64,000 nt of DNA from Fibrobacter succinogenes (GCA_902779055.1 CACZAD010000001.1:48282-112281), one strand, 5' to 3'; shown: positions 52,254 to 62,056, numbered from the stretch's first letter. The notes: generated by a model not told the origin, from the letters alone. Program-made: numbers and translations.

Positions 52254-53627
52254 CTACGAGATGGATGCAAAGAACAAGGACTCTGCGATGATTCCGCTTT
52301 CGAAGTCGGGCAGGTAAAGGCTTTCGTTTTCGCCGTGGGCGTTGCATTCCGGATCTTCGAGGCCGGTGAGCAAAATGGGAATGTTCCCGAACGTGTTGCG
52401 GAACAGTTCTGCACCCGGGATGCTTGCGCCGCAGCCAATGAACTTGGTGGGGGAGTTATAGGCTTCGGTCATCGCGTCGCTCATTTTCTTGAAGAACGGA
52501 TGCGACGTGTCGGTGACGAACGGATTGGCTCCGTCTTCCTTGTCGATCGTGATTTCCATATTGTTTGGAACCTGTGCCTTGAGGAAGTCGGCGAGCATAT
52601 CGGTGCATTTTACGGCATCCATGCCGGGGGCGAGACGGATGCCGATGCGGGCGTAGGCGCTATCCTGCAAGACGTTGCCTGCGTTCACGCGGGAACCGGA
52701 TTCGATGGTGCTTACGATGATGCTCGGGCGGCGCCAAAGCGAAATCAGGATTTCGTCTTCGGGAACGTTGAGTTCTACTTGTTCGAGGACGCCGCCGTCA
52801 TTGCGGAAAATCTCTTCGGTCATGCCAAGGGACTTGTATGATTCGAGTTCTTCCTTGGTCGGCGGGATGATGTCGTCTTCGTAATGCGGAATAAGAATGT
52901 TGCCATCCTTGTCGGTAAGGCTTGCGATCATGCGGCAAAGGGCCTGGGCGGGGTCTGGAATCGGGCCGGACCAGGAACCGGAATGGAGGGGAGCCTTTGT
53001 GGCGCGGAGGGTCACGTTGATCGCGCTCATGCCACGGAGTGTTGTTGTGATGGATGGGGTTCCCTTTGCAAAGTTTCCGAGGTCGGCGACAATCACGGCG
53101 TCGCATTTCAAGAGTTCTGCGTGTTCGGTGAGAATCTTTTCGAAGCCTGCGCTTCCGGATTCTTCTTCGCCTTCGATGATGAACTTGAGGTTTGGACCTT
53201 TGTCCTTGAGCAAACTGCGGACTTGTTCAAGGGCGGCAAGGTGCGTAATGATGCCGGCCTTGTCGTCTGCGGTACCACGGCCAAAGAGACGGTCATTGAT
53301 TTTTGTTGCCGTGAATGGCGGTGTGTTCCACAGAGCTTCTCTCATCGGTGGCTGCACGTCGTGGTGGGCGTACAAAAGAACTGTCGGCTTGTCCGGGCTC
53401 GTGAGGCTTTCGGCGTAGACGCTCGGGCGTCCGCTTGGCGGAACCAAAAACTGGATGTTGGTGAGTCCGGCTTTTTCAAACATAGCCTTGACGGCGTTTG
53501 CTGATTCCAAAACGTATTTCTGGTCAAAGTTGTCGAAGCTGATCGAAGGAATGGCGACGAGGCTAGAAAGCATGTCAATAAAGCGAGGCATGTTTTCGTG
53601 AATGTTATTCTTGATTTGTTCGTGCAT
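52254..53627 (-). CDS. M20-family dipeptidase
   Basis: The 457-residue metallopeptidase has the zinc ligands HHDVQPP (His-x-Asp) and GRGTADDKAG, the Glu pair IEGEEESGS and the dimerisation (lid) domain in the middle. It probably splits dipeptides in the cytoplasm. GAGGT precedes the ATG. It is followed by cobB. Confidence 0.9.
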   Translation of the reverse strand: MHEQIKNNIHENMPRFIDMLSSLVAIPSISFDNFDQKYVLESANAVKAMFEKAGLTNIQFLVPPSGRPSVYAESLTSPDKPTVLLYAHHDVQPPMREALWNTPPFTATKINDRLFGRGTADDKAGIITHLAALEQVRSLLKDKGPNLKFIIEGEEESGSAGFEKILTEHAELLKCDAVIVADLGNFAKGTPSITTTLRGMSAINVTLRATKAPLHSGSWSGPIPDPAQALCRMIASLTDKDGNILIPHYEDDIIPPTKEELESYKSLGMTEEIFRNDGGVLEQVELNVPEDEILISLWRRPSIIVSTIESGSRVNAGNVLQDSAYARIGIRLAPGMDAVKCTDMLADFLKAQVPNNMEITIDKEDGANPFVTDTSHPFFKKMSDAMTEAYNSPTKFIGCGASIPGAELFRNTFGNIPILLTGLEDPECNAHGENESLYLPDFESGIIAESLFFASIS

Positions 53628-53674
53628 TGCAAAAAACCTCTTTTATTCTTGAAATATAATAGCATTTTTTAAAT

Positions 53675-53709
53675 AAAAAAAGAGGAGTCCCTGAAGGACT
53701 CCTCTTTTT
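53675..53709 (-). terminator. Terminator of the phosphofructokinase gene
   Basis: AGAGGAGTCC, CTGA, AGGACTCCTCT is flanked by A and T runs and lies about 20 bp beyond the gene stop. Confidence 0.85.
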
Positions 53710-53727
53710 GCTTTATGCAATCTAAGA

Positions 53728-55389
53728 TTACATTGCACCGCGTTCGAGTTTGATCGTGAAGTTCGTGATGTCGCAAACTTCGCTCGGACCCCAGTACTGG
53801 ATCGGACCCGGATAGGTGTAGGATTCAGTCTTAGCCCATTCGTCGCGGCGAGCGGCGAAGTACTTGAACGGAGCGCTCATCGGGCCTTCGAGTTCAACGA
53901 GAGCCTTGCGGATAACCGGCTTGTCGGCACCGTGACGGCGTTCGATGTTCATCATCATGGTGATCGGAAGGCCGCCAGCGACCCAGTTTTCGATACCCTT
54001 GGTGACGTTGCGGACAGAGCTCATGTAGCCGTTCATGCCATTGAGGGCGAGAACAGATGCTGCAAAGCCGAGGCTGTAGCAGTAGTCAGCGTCGAAGTTG
54101 GACGGAGCTGCGCAACGGCCTTCGTAACCGAAGAAGTGGTTGAGAGCGGAGAACTTGCCCTTGAAGTCACCACGGTTCTTGAGTTCCTTCTTGACCATTT
54201 CGATGATGAGCTTTTCAGTTTCGATGAGGGAAACCTGAACGTTGCCATGGCTGTCGCGTTCGAGCATGAGCTGGGCCTGGATGCCAGCCGGGAGGCTCTT
54301 GAGGACTTCAGCGGATTCAGCGCTGACCCATGCGCAGAGCTTTTCGACCTTAGCAGCCGTGTCGAGACCTTCGACTTCAGCTTCGTGGTGGGCGAGAGCT
54401 TCAGAAAGTTCAGAGATAAGGACGCCAACGTCCGGGATGAATTCGAGGAGGCCTTCCGGAATGAGGGCGACACCGAAGTTCTTGCCCTGAGCTGCACGAG
54501 CGTAAACAACGTCAGCAACCTGCTTGATCACGTCCTTGAGCTTCATCTGCTTTGCCTTGACTTCTTCAGAGATAAGGCAGATGTTCGGGTGGGTCTGGAG
54601 AGCGGCTTCGAGAGCGATATGGGAAGCAGAGCGGCCCATGAGCTTGATGAAGTGCCAGTACTTCTGGGCGGAGTTGGCATCGCGCATGATGTTGCCGATG
54701 AGTTCAGAGTAGGTCTTCACAGCGGTGTCGAAACCGAAGGAGGTTTCGATGAATTCGTTCTTCAAGTCACCGTCAATGGTCTTCGGGCAACCGCAAACGC
54801 AGGTCTTAACACCCTTGGACTGGAAGTATTCACCGAGAACAGCAGCGTTCGTGTTGGAGTCGTCACCACCGATGATAACGATAGCGTCGAGGTCGAGCTT
54901 GTTAGCAACAGCGATGCACTTGTTGAACTGTTCTTCAGTTTCGAGCTTGGTACGGCCAGACTGGATCATGTCGAAGCCACCGGCATTGCGGTAGGCGTCC
55001 ATCTTGGCGTCGTCAATTTCAATGTACTTGCCGTTTTCGAGACCGGAGGGGCCGCCGAGGAAACCGAAAAGGACGGAATCCTTGGAAACGGACTTGATGC
55101 CGTCGTAGATACCGGCGATAACGTTATGTCCACCCGGAGCCTGGCCACCAGAGAGAACCACGCCCATGCGGAGAGCCTTGCCAGCCTTGGCTTCGGCTGC
55201 TTCGAACTGAACAACCGGAAGACCGTAGGTGTTCGGGAAGAGTTCCTTGATCTTGGCCTGGTCGCTAACGGATTCGGTAGCTGCACCCTTGTTAATCTTC
55301 ACGCTCAGGGCACCGTTCTTGAGGGAGACCGGGAGCTTCGGCTGATAGGCCTGACGGGCCTTGGTCAGTACAGAGAGATTTTCGGACAT
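53728..55389 (-). CDS. pfp: PPi-dependent phosphofructokinase
   Basis: The 553-residue enzyme phosphorylates fructose-6-phosphate with pyrophosphate. Signature parts are VLSGGQAPGGHN, IIGGDDSNTNAA and CPKTIDGDLKN. The Asp of GGDDS and the Lys of PKTIDGD point to pyrophosphate rather than ATP as phosphate donor. The length and composition match the long, plant/spirochaete-type PFP. GGAATAAAC precedes the ATG. Confidence 0.93.
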   Translation of the reverse strand: MSENLSVLTKARQAYQPKLPVSLKNGALSVKINKGAATESVSDQAKIKELFPNTYGLPVVQFEAAEAKAGKALRMGVVLSGGQAPGGHNVIAGIYDGIKSVSKDSVLFGFLGGPSGLENGKYIEIDDAKMDAYRNAGGFDMIQSGRTKLETEEQFNKCIAVANKLDLDAIVIIGGDDSNTNAAVLGEYFQSKGVKTCVCGCPKTIDGDLKNEFIETSFGFDTAVKTYSELIGNIMRDANSAQKYWHFIKLMGRSASHIALEAALQTHPNICLISEEVKAKQMKLKDVIKQVADVVYARAAQGKNFGVALIPEGLLEFIPDVGVLISELSEALAHHEAEVEGLDTAAKVEKLCAWVSAESAEVLKSLPAGIQAQLMLERDSHGNVQVSLIETEKLIIEMVKKELKNRGDFKGKFSALNHFFGYEGRCAAPSNFDADYCYSLGFAASVLALNGMNGYMSSVRNVTKGIENWVAGGLPITMMMNIERRHGADKPVIRKALVELEGPMSAPFKYFAARRDEWAKTESYTYPGPIQYWGPSEVCDITNFTIKLERGAM

Positions 55390-55749
55390 TGTTTATTCCT
55401 TTTTAATTTGCCCCGCATTTGCGGGTTTTTGGTTAAAATTCCGCGGTAAAATATAGTAAAAGGCGAGTGCGGCGACAAAACATTTTATGTTTTGGCATTG
55501 CCGAGCCGTACTATATGCGCTCTGAAAGAGCGCCATATAGTAAAGTGTGCAAGGCGAGAAAACGCCATATAATAAAAATCGTACCCTTCAGGCTATAGCG
55601 TAAAACTATTACTGTGTGATTTTTATCAAAAAATTGTATGAAAATTTTAAACTTCATCCCCGAAATTGTAAAAATTTTTCTATATATGCATTGTGTAAGT
55701 AAAAAGTAAATAAACTTTGCACGTAAACATTTGGACGAAGGGATGTATA
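55390..55749. other. Intergenic region with hairpin repeats
   Basis: A 360-bp stretch without gene. It holds a copy of the AAGGCGAGTG...GCCGAGCCG repeat (55460-55508), with AAAACA/TGTTTT as its inner stem, and a long hairpin TACTATAT-GCGCTCT-GAA-AGAGCGC-CATATAGTA (55509-55542). A CAAGGCGAGAAAACGCC piece follows near 55549. AAGGGATG ahead of the next ATG is the ribosome site. Confidence 0.5.
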
Positions 55750-56163
55750 ATGAACGTATTAATCTGGGGCTCTGATACAATTCTCGGGCATGGTCTGCTC
55801 TCGATGCTCAAGGATATCAAGGACGGTATTTTCTCGGCTGTAGGGAATATCGAAATTGGTGAAATCTTTGCCTGTGATGCAGAATCCGACAAAGATGTCA
55901 TCGACGAAGCTTGTGCCAATGCTGACTTCGTGTTCAACTTGTCTTACGGTTGCACATCCGACAAGCTCATTGAGGGCTTGAACGTTCATAACAATGCATG
56001 CCCGGTTCTGTTGAGTCATTCTGTTCGCGATGCTAGCCTTTTCCGCGAGTATGCACACGACAAGAATGTGCCGATTCTCGAATGGGCTCCGAATTACGAT
56101 ATGGAACTTCTCAGTGTCGAAGCTCAGGTCTATGATATGCTCGGCGCACTGCAATGCGCGTAG
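55750..56163 (+). CDS. Short Rossmann-fold protein, epimerase-like start
   Basis: The 137-residue protein starts MNVLIWGSDTILGHGLLSML, a beta-loop-helix like the dinucleotide-binding start of NAD(P)-dependent epimerases. It has further alternating alpha/beta segments (FVFNLSYG, CPVLLSHS). It is only about half the length of a full epimerase and lacks the YxxxK site, so enzyme activity is unlikely. The start with GAAGGG ahead was chosen over the upstream in-frame codon. Confidence 0.55.
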   Translation: MNVLIWGSDTILGHGLLSMLKDIKDGIFSAVGNIEIGEIFACDAESDKDVIDEACANADFVFNLSYGCTSDKLIEGLNVHNNACPVLLSHSVRDASLFREYAHDKNVPILEWAPNYDMELLSVEAQVYDMLGALQCA

Positions 56164-56187
56164 TTTAGACGAGAGACTAAAGACTAT

Positions 56188-56213
56188 AGACGACCTAAAA
56201 GGTCGCCTTTTTT
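56188..56213 (+). terminator. Terminator after the Rossmann-fold gene
   Basis: CGACCT, AAA, AGGTCG then CCTTTTTTT sits between two convergent genes and ends at the ogt stop codon. Confidence 0.7.
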
Positions 56214-56773
56214 TATTCCAGCATGAGTTCGTTCGGGATGGCTCCCTCCATGCAGAGGAGCCTTCTTTTTAATCCGACGCCAAGTGCATAGCCGCTCAGG
56301 CGACCGCGACTGTCTATCACACGGTGACAGGGAATGACGACTTGAATTGGATTGTTGTGCAGTGCATTTCCGACGGCACGGACGGCTTGCGGATGACCGA
56401 CTGCTTCGGCAACTTGTTTGTACGTACAAGTTTTACCGTATGGGATTTGGCGTGTGACTTCGAGAACTTTTTTCTGGAAGTCGGTGCCGTAGATTTTTAT
56501 GGGTATAGAAAACTCGCAGATCTTGCCTGCGAGGTACAAATTAAGTTCGTTCACGGCCTTGCGGTAGGCGCTGCGAACGCGGCTATTTAATTCCGTTTCC
56601 ATGTCAGGGCTTGCGTAGGCGCAGGCCTGCACGTTGCTCGGAGTCGCTTTTACTTCGTCTGATGATTCCCGAAATTTTAGGCCACAAAGTTTTGATCCTT
56701 CAAAAATAAAGGTCCATTCGCCCCAGACATTCCGGTGGCTTATCTTTGTGAATTTCGGGTCATCAAACTTCAT
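56213..56773 (-). CDS. ogt: Methylated-DNA-protein cysteine methyltransferase
   Basis: The 186-residue protein removes alkyl groups from O6-guanine by moving them to its own cysteine. The active-site motif PCHRVI is intact, within NPIQVVIPCHRVID, and PYGKTCTYKQVAEAVGHPQAVRAVGNALHNN holds the helix-turn-helix and arginine finger. The N-terminal part is less conserved. It lies 17 bp after the alr stop on the same strand. Confidence 0.93.
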   Translation of the reverse strand: MKFDDPKFTKISHRNVWGEWTFIFEGSKLCGLKFRESSDEVKATPSNVQACAYASPDMETELNSRVRSAYRKAVNELNLYLAGKICEFSIPIKIYGTDFQKKVLEVTRQIPYGKTCTYKQVAEAVGHPQAVRAVGNALHNNPIQVVIPCHRVIDSRGRLSGYALGVGLKRRLLCMEGAIPNELMLE

Positions 56774-56790
56774 ACCATGCGGTGCTTCTC

Positions 56791-58014
56791 CTAGCGCAAT
56801 GGATATTCCTTGAAATCCTTGACGCCGAATTCTTCCTTGAGGTAGTCCCAGCGCACGAGGCGGTTCTTCCAGTAGTACTTGCGGTACAGGCGGCGTGCTA
56901 CGCGGCTCGTGATTTCGTACGGAATCGTGTGGTGTTCTTCGGCGACGCTTTCCATCGAAATGCGGAAGTCGAGTTCGCCGTTCACGACGTCAACGGTTTC
57001 GCCGACTTGCACATCCGGGATGTGGCTCACGTCGACCATCGTCGCATCCATGCAGACGCGTCCGAGAATCGGGCAGAGCTGTCCACGGATAAAGACAAAG
57101 CCCTTGTTGTATTCGCCGCGGAGGTAACCGTCGCCGTAACCGATGGCGATAGTTGCGATGCGCGTGAGCTGCTGGGCTGCCCAGTAACCGCCGTAGCTGA
57201 CCGTTTCGCCGGGCTTCACGTCATGCACGTGGCGGATGGTGGACTTGATTTTCATGACCGGCTTGATCGGCAATGTTGTCGGGACGGCTCCCATGCAGTT
57301 GTAGCCGTAAAGCGTGAGACCCGGGCGCACCATGTCAAAGTGGCTTTCGGGGTGCGTGAGCGTGCCTGCGGAACTGGAGCAATGGCAGATGGCCGGGCGG
57401 AGTCCGTCTGCATCAAGCACGTCGACGAGTCGCGTAAAGCGCTGGATCTGAATTTCTGTTTTCGGGTTGCCCGGCATGTCGGCTGTAGCGAGATGCGTGA
57501 ACATACCTTCGAACTTGAGATGCTTGAGGCTAAGGGCCGCGCGGATGTTGTTGAAGTCTTCGGCGTCAAAGCCGTAGCGGTTCATACCCGTGTCAATGGC
57601 GAGGTGTGCCTTGCATTCCGTACCGGTTTCACCGAGGAACTGGTCGAAGGCGACTGCCGTGCGCAGGTCCGTGATGGCGGCGGTCAGCTGGTATTCGACA
57701 AAGTACGCAAAGTCCGAAGGCGTGCATGGACCAAGCACGAGAATCGGCAAGTCCATACCGTACTGGCGAAGGAGCATGCCTTCGCTGATGTGGGCGACAC
57801 CGAGGTAGTCGGCACCACCGAACTTGGCAGCAAAAGAGCAGGCGAGGCTTCCGTGACCGTAAGAGTCGGCCTTGACTGGGAGCAAAATCTTGGTCGAAGC
57901 CGGAATCTGGCTTCTGATAAATTGAATGTTGTTGCAGAGGGCGTCTAGGTTGATTTCAATCCAGTTCGGGCGAGCAATCTTATTTAAGTCAGGAGGAGTA
58001 GCTAAAAGTTTCAT
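56791..58014 (-). CDS. alr: Alanine racemase
   Basis: The 407-residue PLP enzyme makes D-alanine for peptidoglycan. The PLP lysine is in LLPVKADSYGHG and the second catalytic Tyr in ETVSYGGYWAAQ. GYGDGYLRG and CMDATMVDVSH are typical of the C-terminal domain. No good ribosome site precedes the ATG. The 5'-flanking AT-rich DNA carries TATATT close to the start. Confidence 0.95.
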   Translation of the reverse strand: MKLLATPPDLNKIARPNWIEINLDALCNNIQFIRSQIPASTKILLPVKADSYGHGSLACSFAAKFGGADYLGVAHISEGMLLRQYGMDLPILVLGPCTPSDFAYFVEYQLTAAITDLRTAVAFDQFLGETGTECKAHLAIDTGMNRYGFDAEDFNNIRAALSLKHLKFEGMFTHLATADMPGNPKTEIQIQRFTRLVDVLDADGLRPAICHCSSSAGTLTHPESHFDMVRPGLTLYGYNCMGAVPTTLPIKPVMKIKSTIRHVHDVKPGETVSYGGYWAAQQLTRIATIAIGYGDGYLRGEYNKGFVFIRGQLCPILGRVCMDATMVDVSHIPDVQVGETVDVVNGELDFRISMESVAEEHHTIPYEITSRVARRLYRKYYWKNRLVRWDYLKEEFGVKDFKEYPLR

Positions 58015-58472
58015 AATAATGGAAATATAGTCAAGTTTTAAGAAAATGGCTTCATTACCTTTAAAAATGCTTTATTCGCTCCAAACTGGAATAAAATAGG
58101 TTGGGCTAAGTTTTGTAAATTCCGGAATCCCTGAAAATAGGTACAATCGCCTCGCATCCTAGCAACGACGGACATTGTCATATTTTGTCTGAGTTTACAT
58201 TTGAGTCTACTAAAAAATGTTTACCGTTTTTGCTCCATTTTCGGGATTTTTTTATTTGTAAGTTACGGGTGTAAGGGAAATGAGATTGGTTCTTGATCTG
58301 AATAAAGGAACGGATTGAGAATAAAATAATGATGAACTGATTCCTTTGTTTTGACATTTTAACTTTCAAACATTGTTGATCTTGCGCAACTTTGCGTAAT
58401 GGGCTTGGCTTCAAGTCCTGTTATTGAGTGTACGACATAAATCAACATCTTATCCCAAAGGAGGATAAAATC
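58015..58472. other. Intergenic region without recognisable gene
   Basis: About 458 bp between divergent alr and the AgmX-like gene. No tRNA, clear hairpin or repeat family member was recognised. AAAGGAGG at 58457-58464 is the ribosome site of the next gene. Confidence 0.4.
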
Positions 58473-59414
58473 ATGAAACCGATGGACAAAAAACAAGAAA
58501 CGTTCATCGCATCGCTTTTGCCAGATTCTGACAAGAGGATGGTGCGCATTGCCAGTGCATCTCTTGTTGTTGCTTTAATGCTTGGATTCTGGGCAAGCAC
58601 GTATGAACGGATTATTGACGAAGTTATCTTCGAAACCCCTTCGGCACCTGAAATCAACACGCGGGTGACGATGATGGAGCCGGAGAAACCGACACCGCCA
58701 AAACCAAAAGTTGATAAGAATACTAAGCCGGTACCGGGCCGCAAAAGCGGTGGTGGAGGAAAGCCTAAAGGAGATGGTGATCCTAAAGCGCCTTTGAAAC
58801 GAGGCATGCTTGGAATCCTGACTTCGCAGAAGCCTTCTTCGACTGCCGAAGCTTACACGTTGTTCAATCATAAGTTTGCAAGCGATATCGACAAGGTTAT
58901 CAAGAATTCGAATGGCTTGCAGGTGACTCCGACAACGGCTCTCGGTGGACGTCGCGGAAAGCCTGGCCGTGAATTTAACGCGGGCAGCTTTGGTGGCGGT
59001 TCTGGCGGCATCAAGGGTTCGCTTAGCGGTTTGCTTGGTGGCTCGGCAGGGCCAATCGGCAATAAGGCGATGAAGGGCAATATCAGGACTCCTAGGCCGA
59101 ACGAAATCGATATGGGGTCGAGCGGGGCATCTCGTTCTGCGTCTGACATCATGAAGGTCGTTAAGCAGAGAACTCCTGGACTTCGTCACATCTACAACAA
59201 GCATCTGAAAAAAGTTCCTGGATTCGATGGCAAGGTGACTCTCAAGTTCACGATTGCTCCGGGCGGCGAAATCATCAGCATCTCGTTGGTGTCGTCTACC
59301 ACAGGGAACGGTGCGTTCGATAAAGATATCAAGGAGGCCATTAGCCGTTGGACCTTCGGGGCGATCAAATCGGGTAATACGACTGTGACGATCCCGTTTA
59401 CGTTTACGGAGTGA
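58473..59414 (+). CDS. AgmX/PglI C-terminal-domain protein, TonB-like
   Basis: The 313-residue protein has one N-terminal membrane helix (about 24-42) and a Pro/Lys/Gly-rich spacer (PEKPTPPKPKVDKNTKPVPG, then glycine-rich stretches up to about 220). The C-terminal domain (about 235-313, IYNKHLKKVPGFDGKVTLKFTIAPGGEIISISLV) is of the AgmX/PglI type, which resembles TonB C-terminal domains. It probably bridges the envelope in a motility or transport complex. The start at 58473 with AAAGGAGG ahead is clear. No ExbBD genes are adjacent. Confidence 0.8.
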   Translation: MKPMDKKQETFIASLLPDSDKRMVRIASASLVVALMLGFWASTYERIIDEVIFETPSAPEINTRVTMMEPEKPTPPKPKVDKNTKPVPGRKSGGGGKPKGDGDPKAPLKRGMLGILTSQKPSSTAEAYTLFNHKFASDIDKVIKNSNGLQVTPTTALGGRRGKPGREFNAGSFGGGSGGIKGSLSGLLGGSAGPIGNKAMKGNIRTPRPNEIDMGSSGASRSASDIMKVVKQRTPGLRHIYNKHLKKVPGFDGKVTLKFTIAPGGEIISISLVSSTTGNGAFDKDIKEAISRWTFGAIKSGNTTVTIPFTFTE

Positions 59415-59506
59415 CCGAATGGAGTAGAACATTGTAGATTAGATTTTTAAATTTAAGCCGGCGATTTTGTCGCTGGCTTTCATTTTTTTTTCAAGGTGCT
59501 GTAATC

Positions 59507-60622
59507 ATGACTGATTCTCGTATCACTAAGTTGGCTGAAAATTTGATCAATAACGCGATTGCGCTCAAGACGGGTGAAAACATCCTCATCGAGACGACAG
59601 ATACTCCGGACGAAGTTTCGACCGAGCTTATCAAGGCCGTGGCTAAGGCTGGCGGCAACGCTTTTGTCCATAATTACAATAGCCGTGTCCGTCGTGAAAT
59701 GATCCGCTCCGCTTCCGAAGAACAGATGAAGCTTTCGGCTGAACTTGCGATGAACGAAATGAAGCAGATGCAGGCCTACATCTCTATCCGTGCGGCAAAT
59801 AATGCAATGGAAAACTGCGACATCGACGACAAGAAAATGCTTGCCTACAGAACGATTACGCAGGACGTTCTGAACTACCGTGTGAGCAAGACGCGTTGGT
59901 GCGTCCTCCGCTGGCCGAATCCGTCCATGGCTCAGGCCGCCAAGATGAGTACGGAAGCTTTCGAAGACTTTTACTTTGAAGCTTGCCTTGCCGACTATCC
60001 GAAGATGGCTGCCGCCGCCCAGCATCTGGTTGACCTGATGAACAAGACGGACAAGGTGCGTCTCGTGGCTCCCGATACCGATCTCACGTTCAGCATTAAG
60101 GGTATTCCGGCCGTGCCGTGCTGCGGTAACATGAACATCCCCGATGGCGAAGTCTATACGGCTCCGGTGCAGGGGAGTATCGAAGGTGTCATTCATTACA
60201 ACACGCCGACGCTTTACGAAGGCAAGCAGTTCAGCAACATCCGCCTCGTCTTTAAACAAGGCAAGATTGTCGAAGCGACTTGCGAAACGGGTGACAACAA
60301 GAGCCTGAATGCCATCTTTGATACGGATGAAGGCGCTCGCTACGTGGGCGAGTTTGCGCTCGGCTTCAACCCGTTTGTGCTTTCTCCGATGTGCGACATT
60401 CTGTTTGACGAAAAGATTTCCGGTTCCATCCACTTTACGCCGGGCATGTGCTACGAAGACGCCTACAACGGAAACAAGTCGGCTATCCATTGGGACCTGG
60501 TGCTGATTATGCGTCCGGAATACGGAGGTGGCGAAATCTGGTTCGACGACAAGCTTATCCGCAAGGACGGACTTTTTGTGGTTGATGAGCTTAAGTGCCT
60601 GAATCCTGAAAATTTGGCATAG
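59507..60622 (+). CDS. M29-family aminopeptidase
   Basis: The 371-residue enzyme matches the thermophilic-aminopeptidase (M29) family. Key parts are the metal Glu regions NIPDGEVYTAPVQGSIEG, GEFALGFNPFV and HFTPGMCYEDAYNGNKSAIHWDLVLIM. The start at 59507 follows a 93-bp gap after the AgmX-like gene and has CAAGGTG ahead. A strong terminator follows. Confidence 0.92.
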   Translation: MTDSRITKLAENLINNAIALKTGENILIETTDTPDEVSTELIKAVAKAGGNAFVHNYNSRVRREMIRSASEEQMKLSAELAMNEMKQMQAYISIRAANNAMENCDIDDKKMLAYRTITQDVLNYRVSKTRWCVLRWPNPSMAQAAKMSTEAFEDFYFEACLADYPKMAAAAQHLVDLMNKTDKVRLVAPDTDLTFSIKGIPAVPCCGNMNIPDGEVYTAPVQGSIEGVIHYNTPTLYEGKQFSNIRLVFKQGKIVEATCETGDNKSLNAIFDTDEGARYVGEFALGFNPFVLSPMCDILFDEKISGSIHFTPGMCYEDAYNGNKSAIHWDLVLIMRPEYGGGEIWFDDKLIRKDGLFVVDELKCLNPENLA

Positions 60623-60645
60623 TGGCCTAGAAAAGATTTCTTCTG

Positions 60646-60673
60646 AAAACGGCACCCGGCGTGCCGTTTTTTT
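60646..60673 (+). terminator. Terminator after the M29 aminopeptidase
   Basis: AAAACGGCAC, CCGGC, GTGCCGTTTTTTT is a textbook terminator. Confidence 0.85.
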
Positions 60674-60784
60674 GATACTTATCACGCGATATGTAAAACC
60701 TTTTTCATCTTGCAGTTTTTACTCATATACGCTTTCTGTAATAATTATATTTTTGCTACGAAATTTCATGATATGAGGATAAAA

Positions 60785-62056
60785 ATGAATTTTAAAACGA
60801 TGTTTGGCATTGGTCTTGTTAGCCTCGGCGCTGCATTTGCCCAGGATGGCTACGAATCAACATCTCCGTCTTTGAGCGAACAGCAGCTCCAGCAGCAGGA
60901 AGAACAGGCTTCTGCTTCTAGCGATCTCACGGCTCCGGTTCCGTTCGTGGCTCCGGAAATTCCGAAGGATTCCAAGCGCACTCCGTTCAATGCCATTTTG
61001 CACGGCAAGTCCTATAACAGAAACAGCAACATGGCCGCAGCAAACAATACGGACCTTTTGCTCAAGTATCCGAACTTGTTCGCTAACCGCAAGTTCTTCT
61101 ACATTGAACCGACCAACAAGCTTGGCATCGTTTCTCTCGGTTCTTTCTTCACTGCTTTTGATATTTCTAAGGCTCCGCATGCGGATGACGAACAGCTTGG
61201 CCGTCTCACTCTCGGTTATGCTGTACCGGGCTTCGGTATCTATGTCCGCGCTGGTCTTGGCCGTGACCGCGTCAACAATGAAGGTAATTCCTCCACTAGA
61301 GTTGAAGGTGATGAGGTTCAACCTGGTGTTAAGTCTAGAACATATGGTGGTGACGACTGGGCTGCCGCCATTGCCAAGGGCTTCTTGGGCATGAACGTCG
61401 CTGCGGATGTGGACTGGCTTACCACTAAGACCGAAACGCATGCAGATCCGGATAATGGCACTGAAACGGAAGACCGTTATGACAGCCTTACCGTTAACCT
61501 CAGCTTGACCAATGCTCCGACCGCCAAGAACTTCACCTGGACTCTCGGTGCAAGATTTGTCAGCTTCAATAACGAAACTGAAGAAGATGGCGATGTAAAG
61601 AATGCTGGCTATCCGCCTTCTTATTGGGACATCACTCCGTACATTCGTACGGGTCTTTCTGTTCTTGAAAACGAAAATGCCCGCGTCCTCATTGGCGCTG
61701 CTGCAATCGTTTCTTACAGGAACTATGACGATCCGGTCGACCAGTATGCCATTACCGCTGTTGTCCAGCCGAGCATGCTTGGCGAAGTCTTCATTGGCGA
61801 AAACAAGAACTTCATGTTCTACGGCGAAGTTGGCTATGACTGGGTGGCTTTCCGTTATTTGAAGAATAACGATTCTGATTATTCCAAGATGATGGACAAG
61901 ATGGATGAAGTCAATGCTTCTATCGGTTTCCGTTACCAGTACAAGGACTTCCTCGCTGTTGAACTTGGCCTTGGCGAAAAGCTCTTCACGGGTGTTGGCA
62001 ACTTCTTTACGGAAGATGGCACGTTCATTGATTTCAGCGCAATGGTCCGCTTCTAG
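60785..62056 (+). CDS. Outer-membrane protein with barrel-like strands
   Basis: The 423-residue protein has a signal peptide (MNFKTMFGIGLVSLGAAFA, cleaved before QD), a glutamine- and serine-rich segment (about 28-45), and then many amphipathic strands with aromatic girdles, ending FIDFSAMVRF with the C-terminal Phe of outer-membrane barrels. No known porin or enzyme family is recognised. The start at 60785 with GAGGATA ahead is preferred over an upstream codon that would spoil the signal peptide. Confidence 0.7.
   Translation: MNFKTMFGIGLVSLGAAFAQDGYESTSPSLSEQQLQQQEEQASASSDLTAPVPFVAPEIPKDSKRTPFNAILHGKSYNRNSNMAAANNTDLLLKYPNLFANRKFFYIEPTNKLGIVSLGSFFTAFDISKAPHADDEQLGRLTLGYAVPGFGIYVRAGLGRDRVNNEGNSSTRVEGDEVQPGVKSRTYGGDDWAAAIAKGFLGMNVAADVDWLTTKTETHADPDNGTETEDRYDSLTVNLSLTNAPTAKNFTWTLGARFVSFNNETEEDGDVKNAGYPPSYWDITPYIRTGLSVLENENARVLIGAAAIVSYRNYDDPVDQYAITAVVQPSMLGEVFIGENKNFMFYGEVGYDWVAFRYLKNNDSDYSKMMDKMDEVNASIGFRYQYKDFLAVELGLGEKLFTGVGNFFTEDGTFIDFSAMVRF

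Noticed and set aside
53932..55449. 505-codon plus-strand frame opposite the phosphofructokinase gene
   Set aside because: Antisense artefact of the codon bias; no domain, signal peptide or ribosome site.
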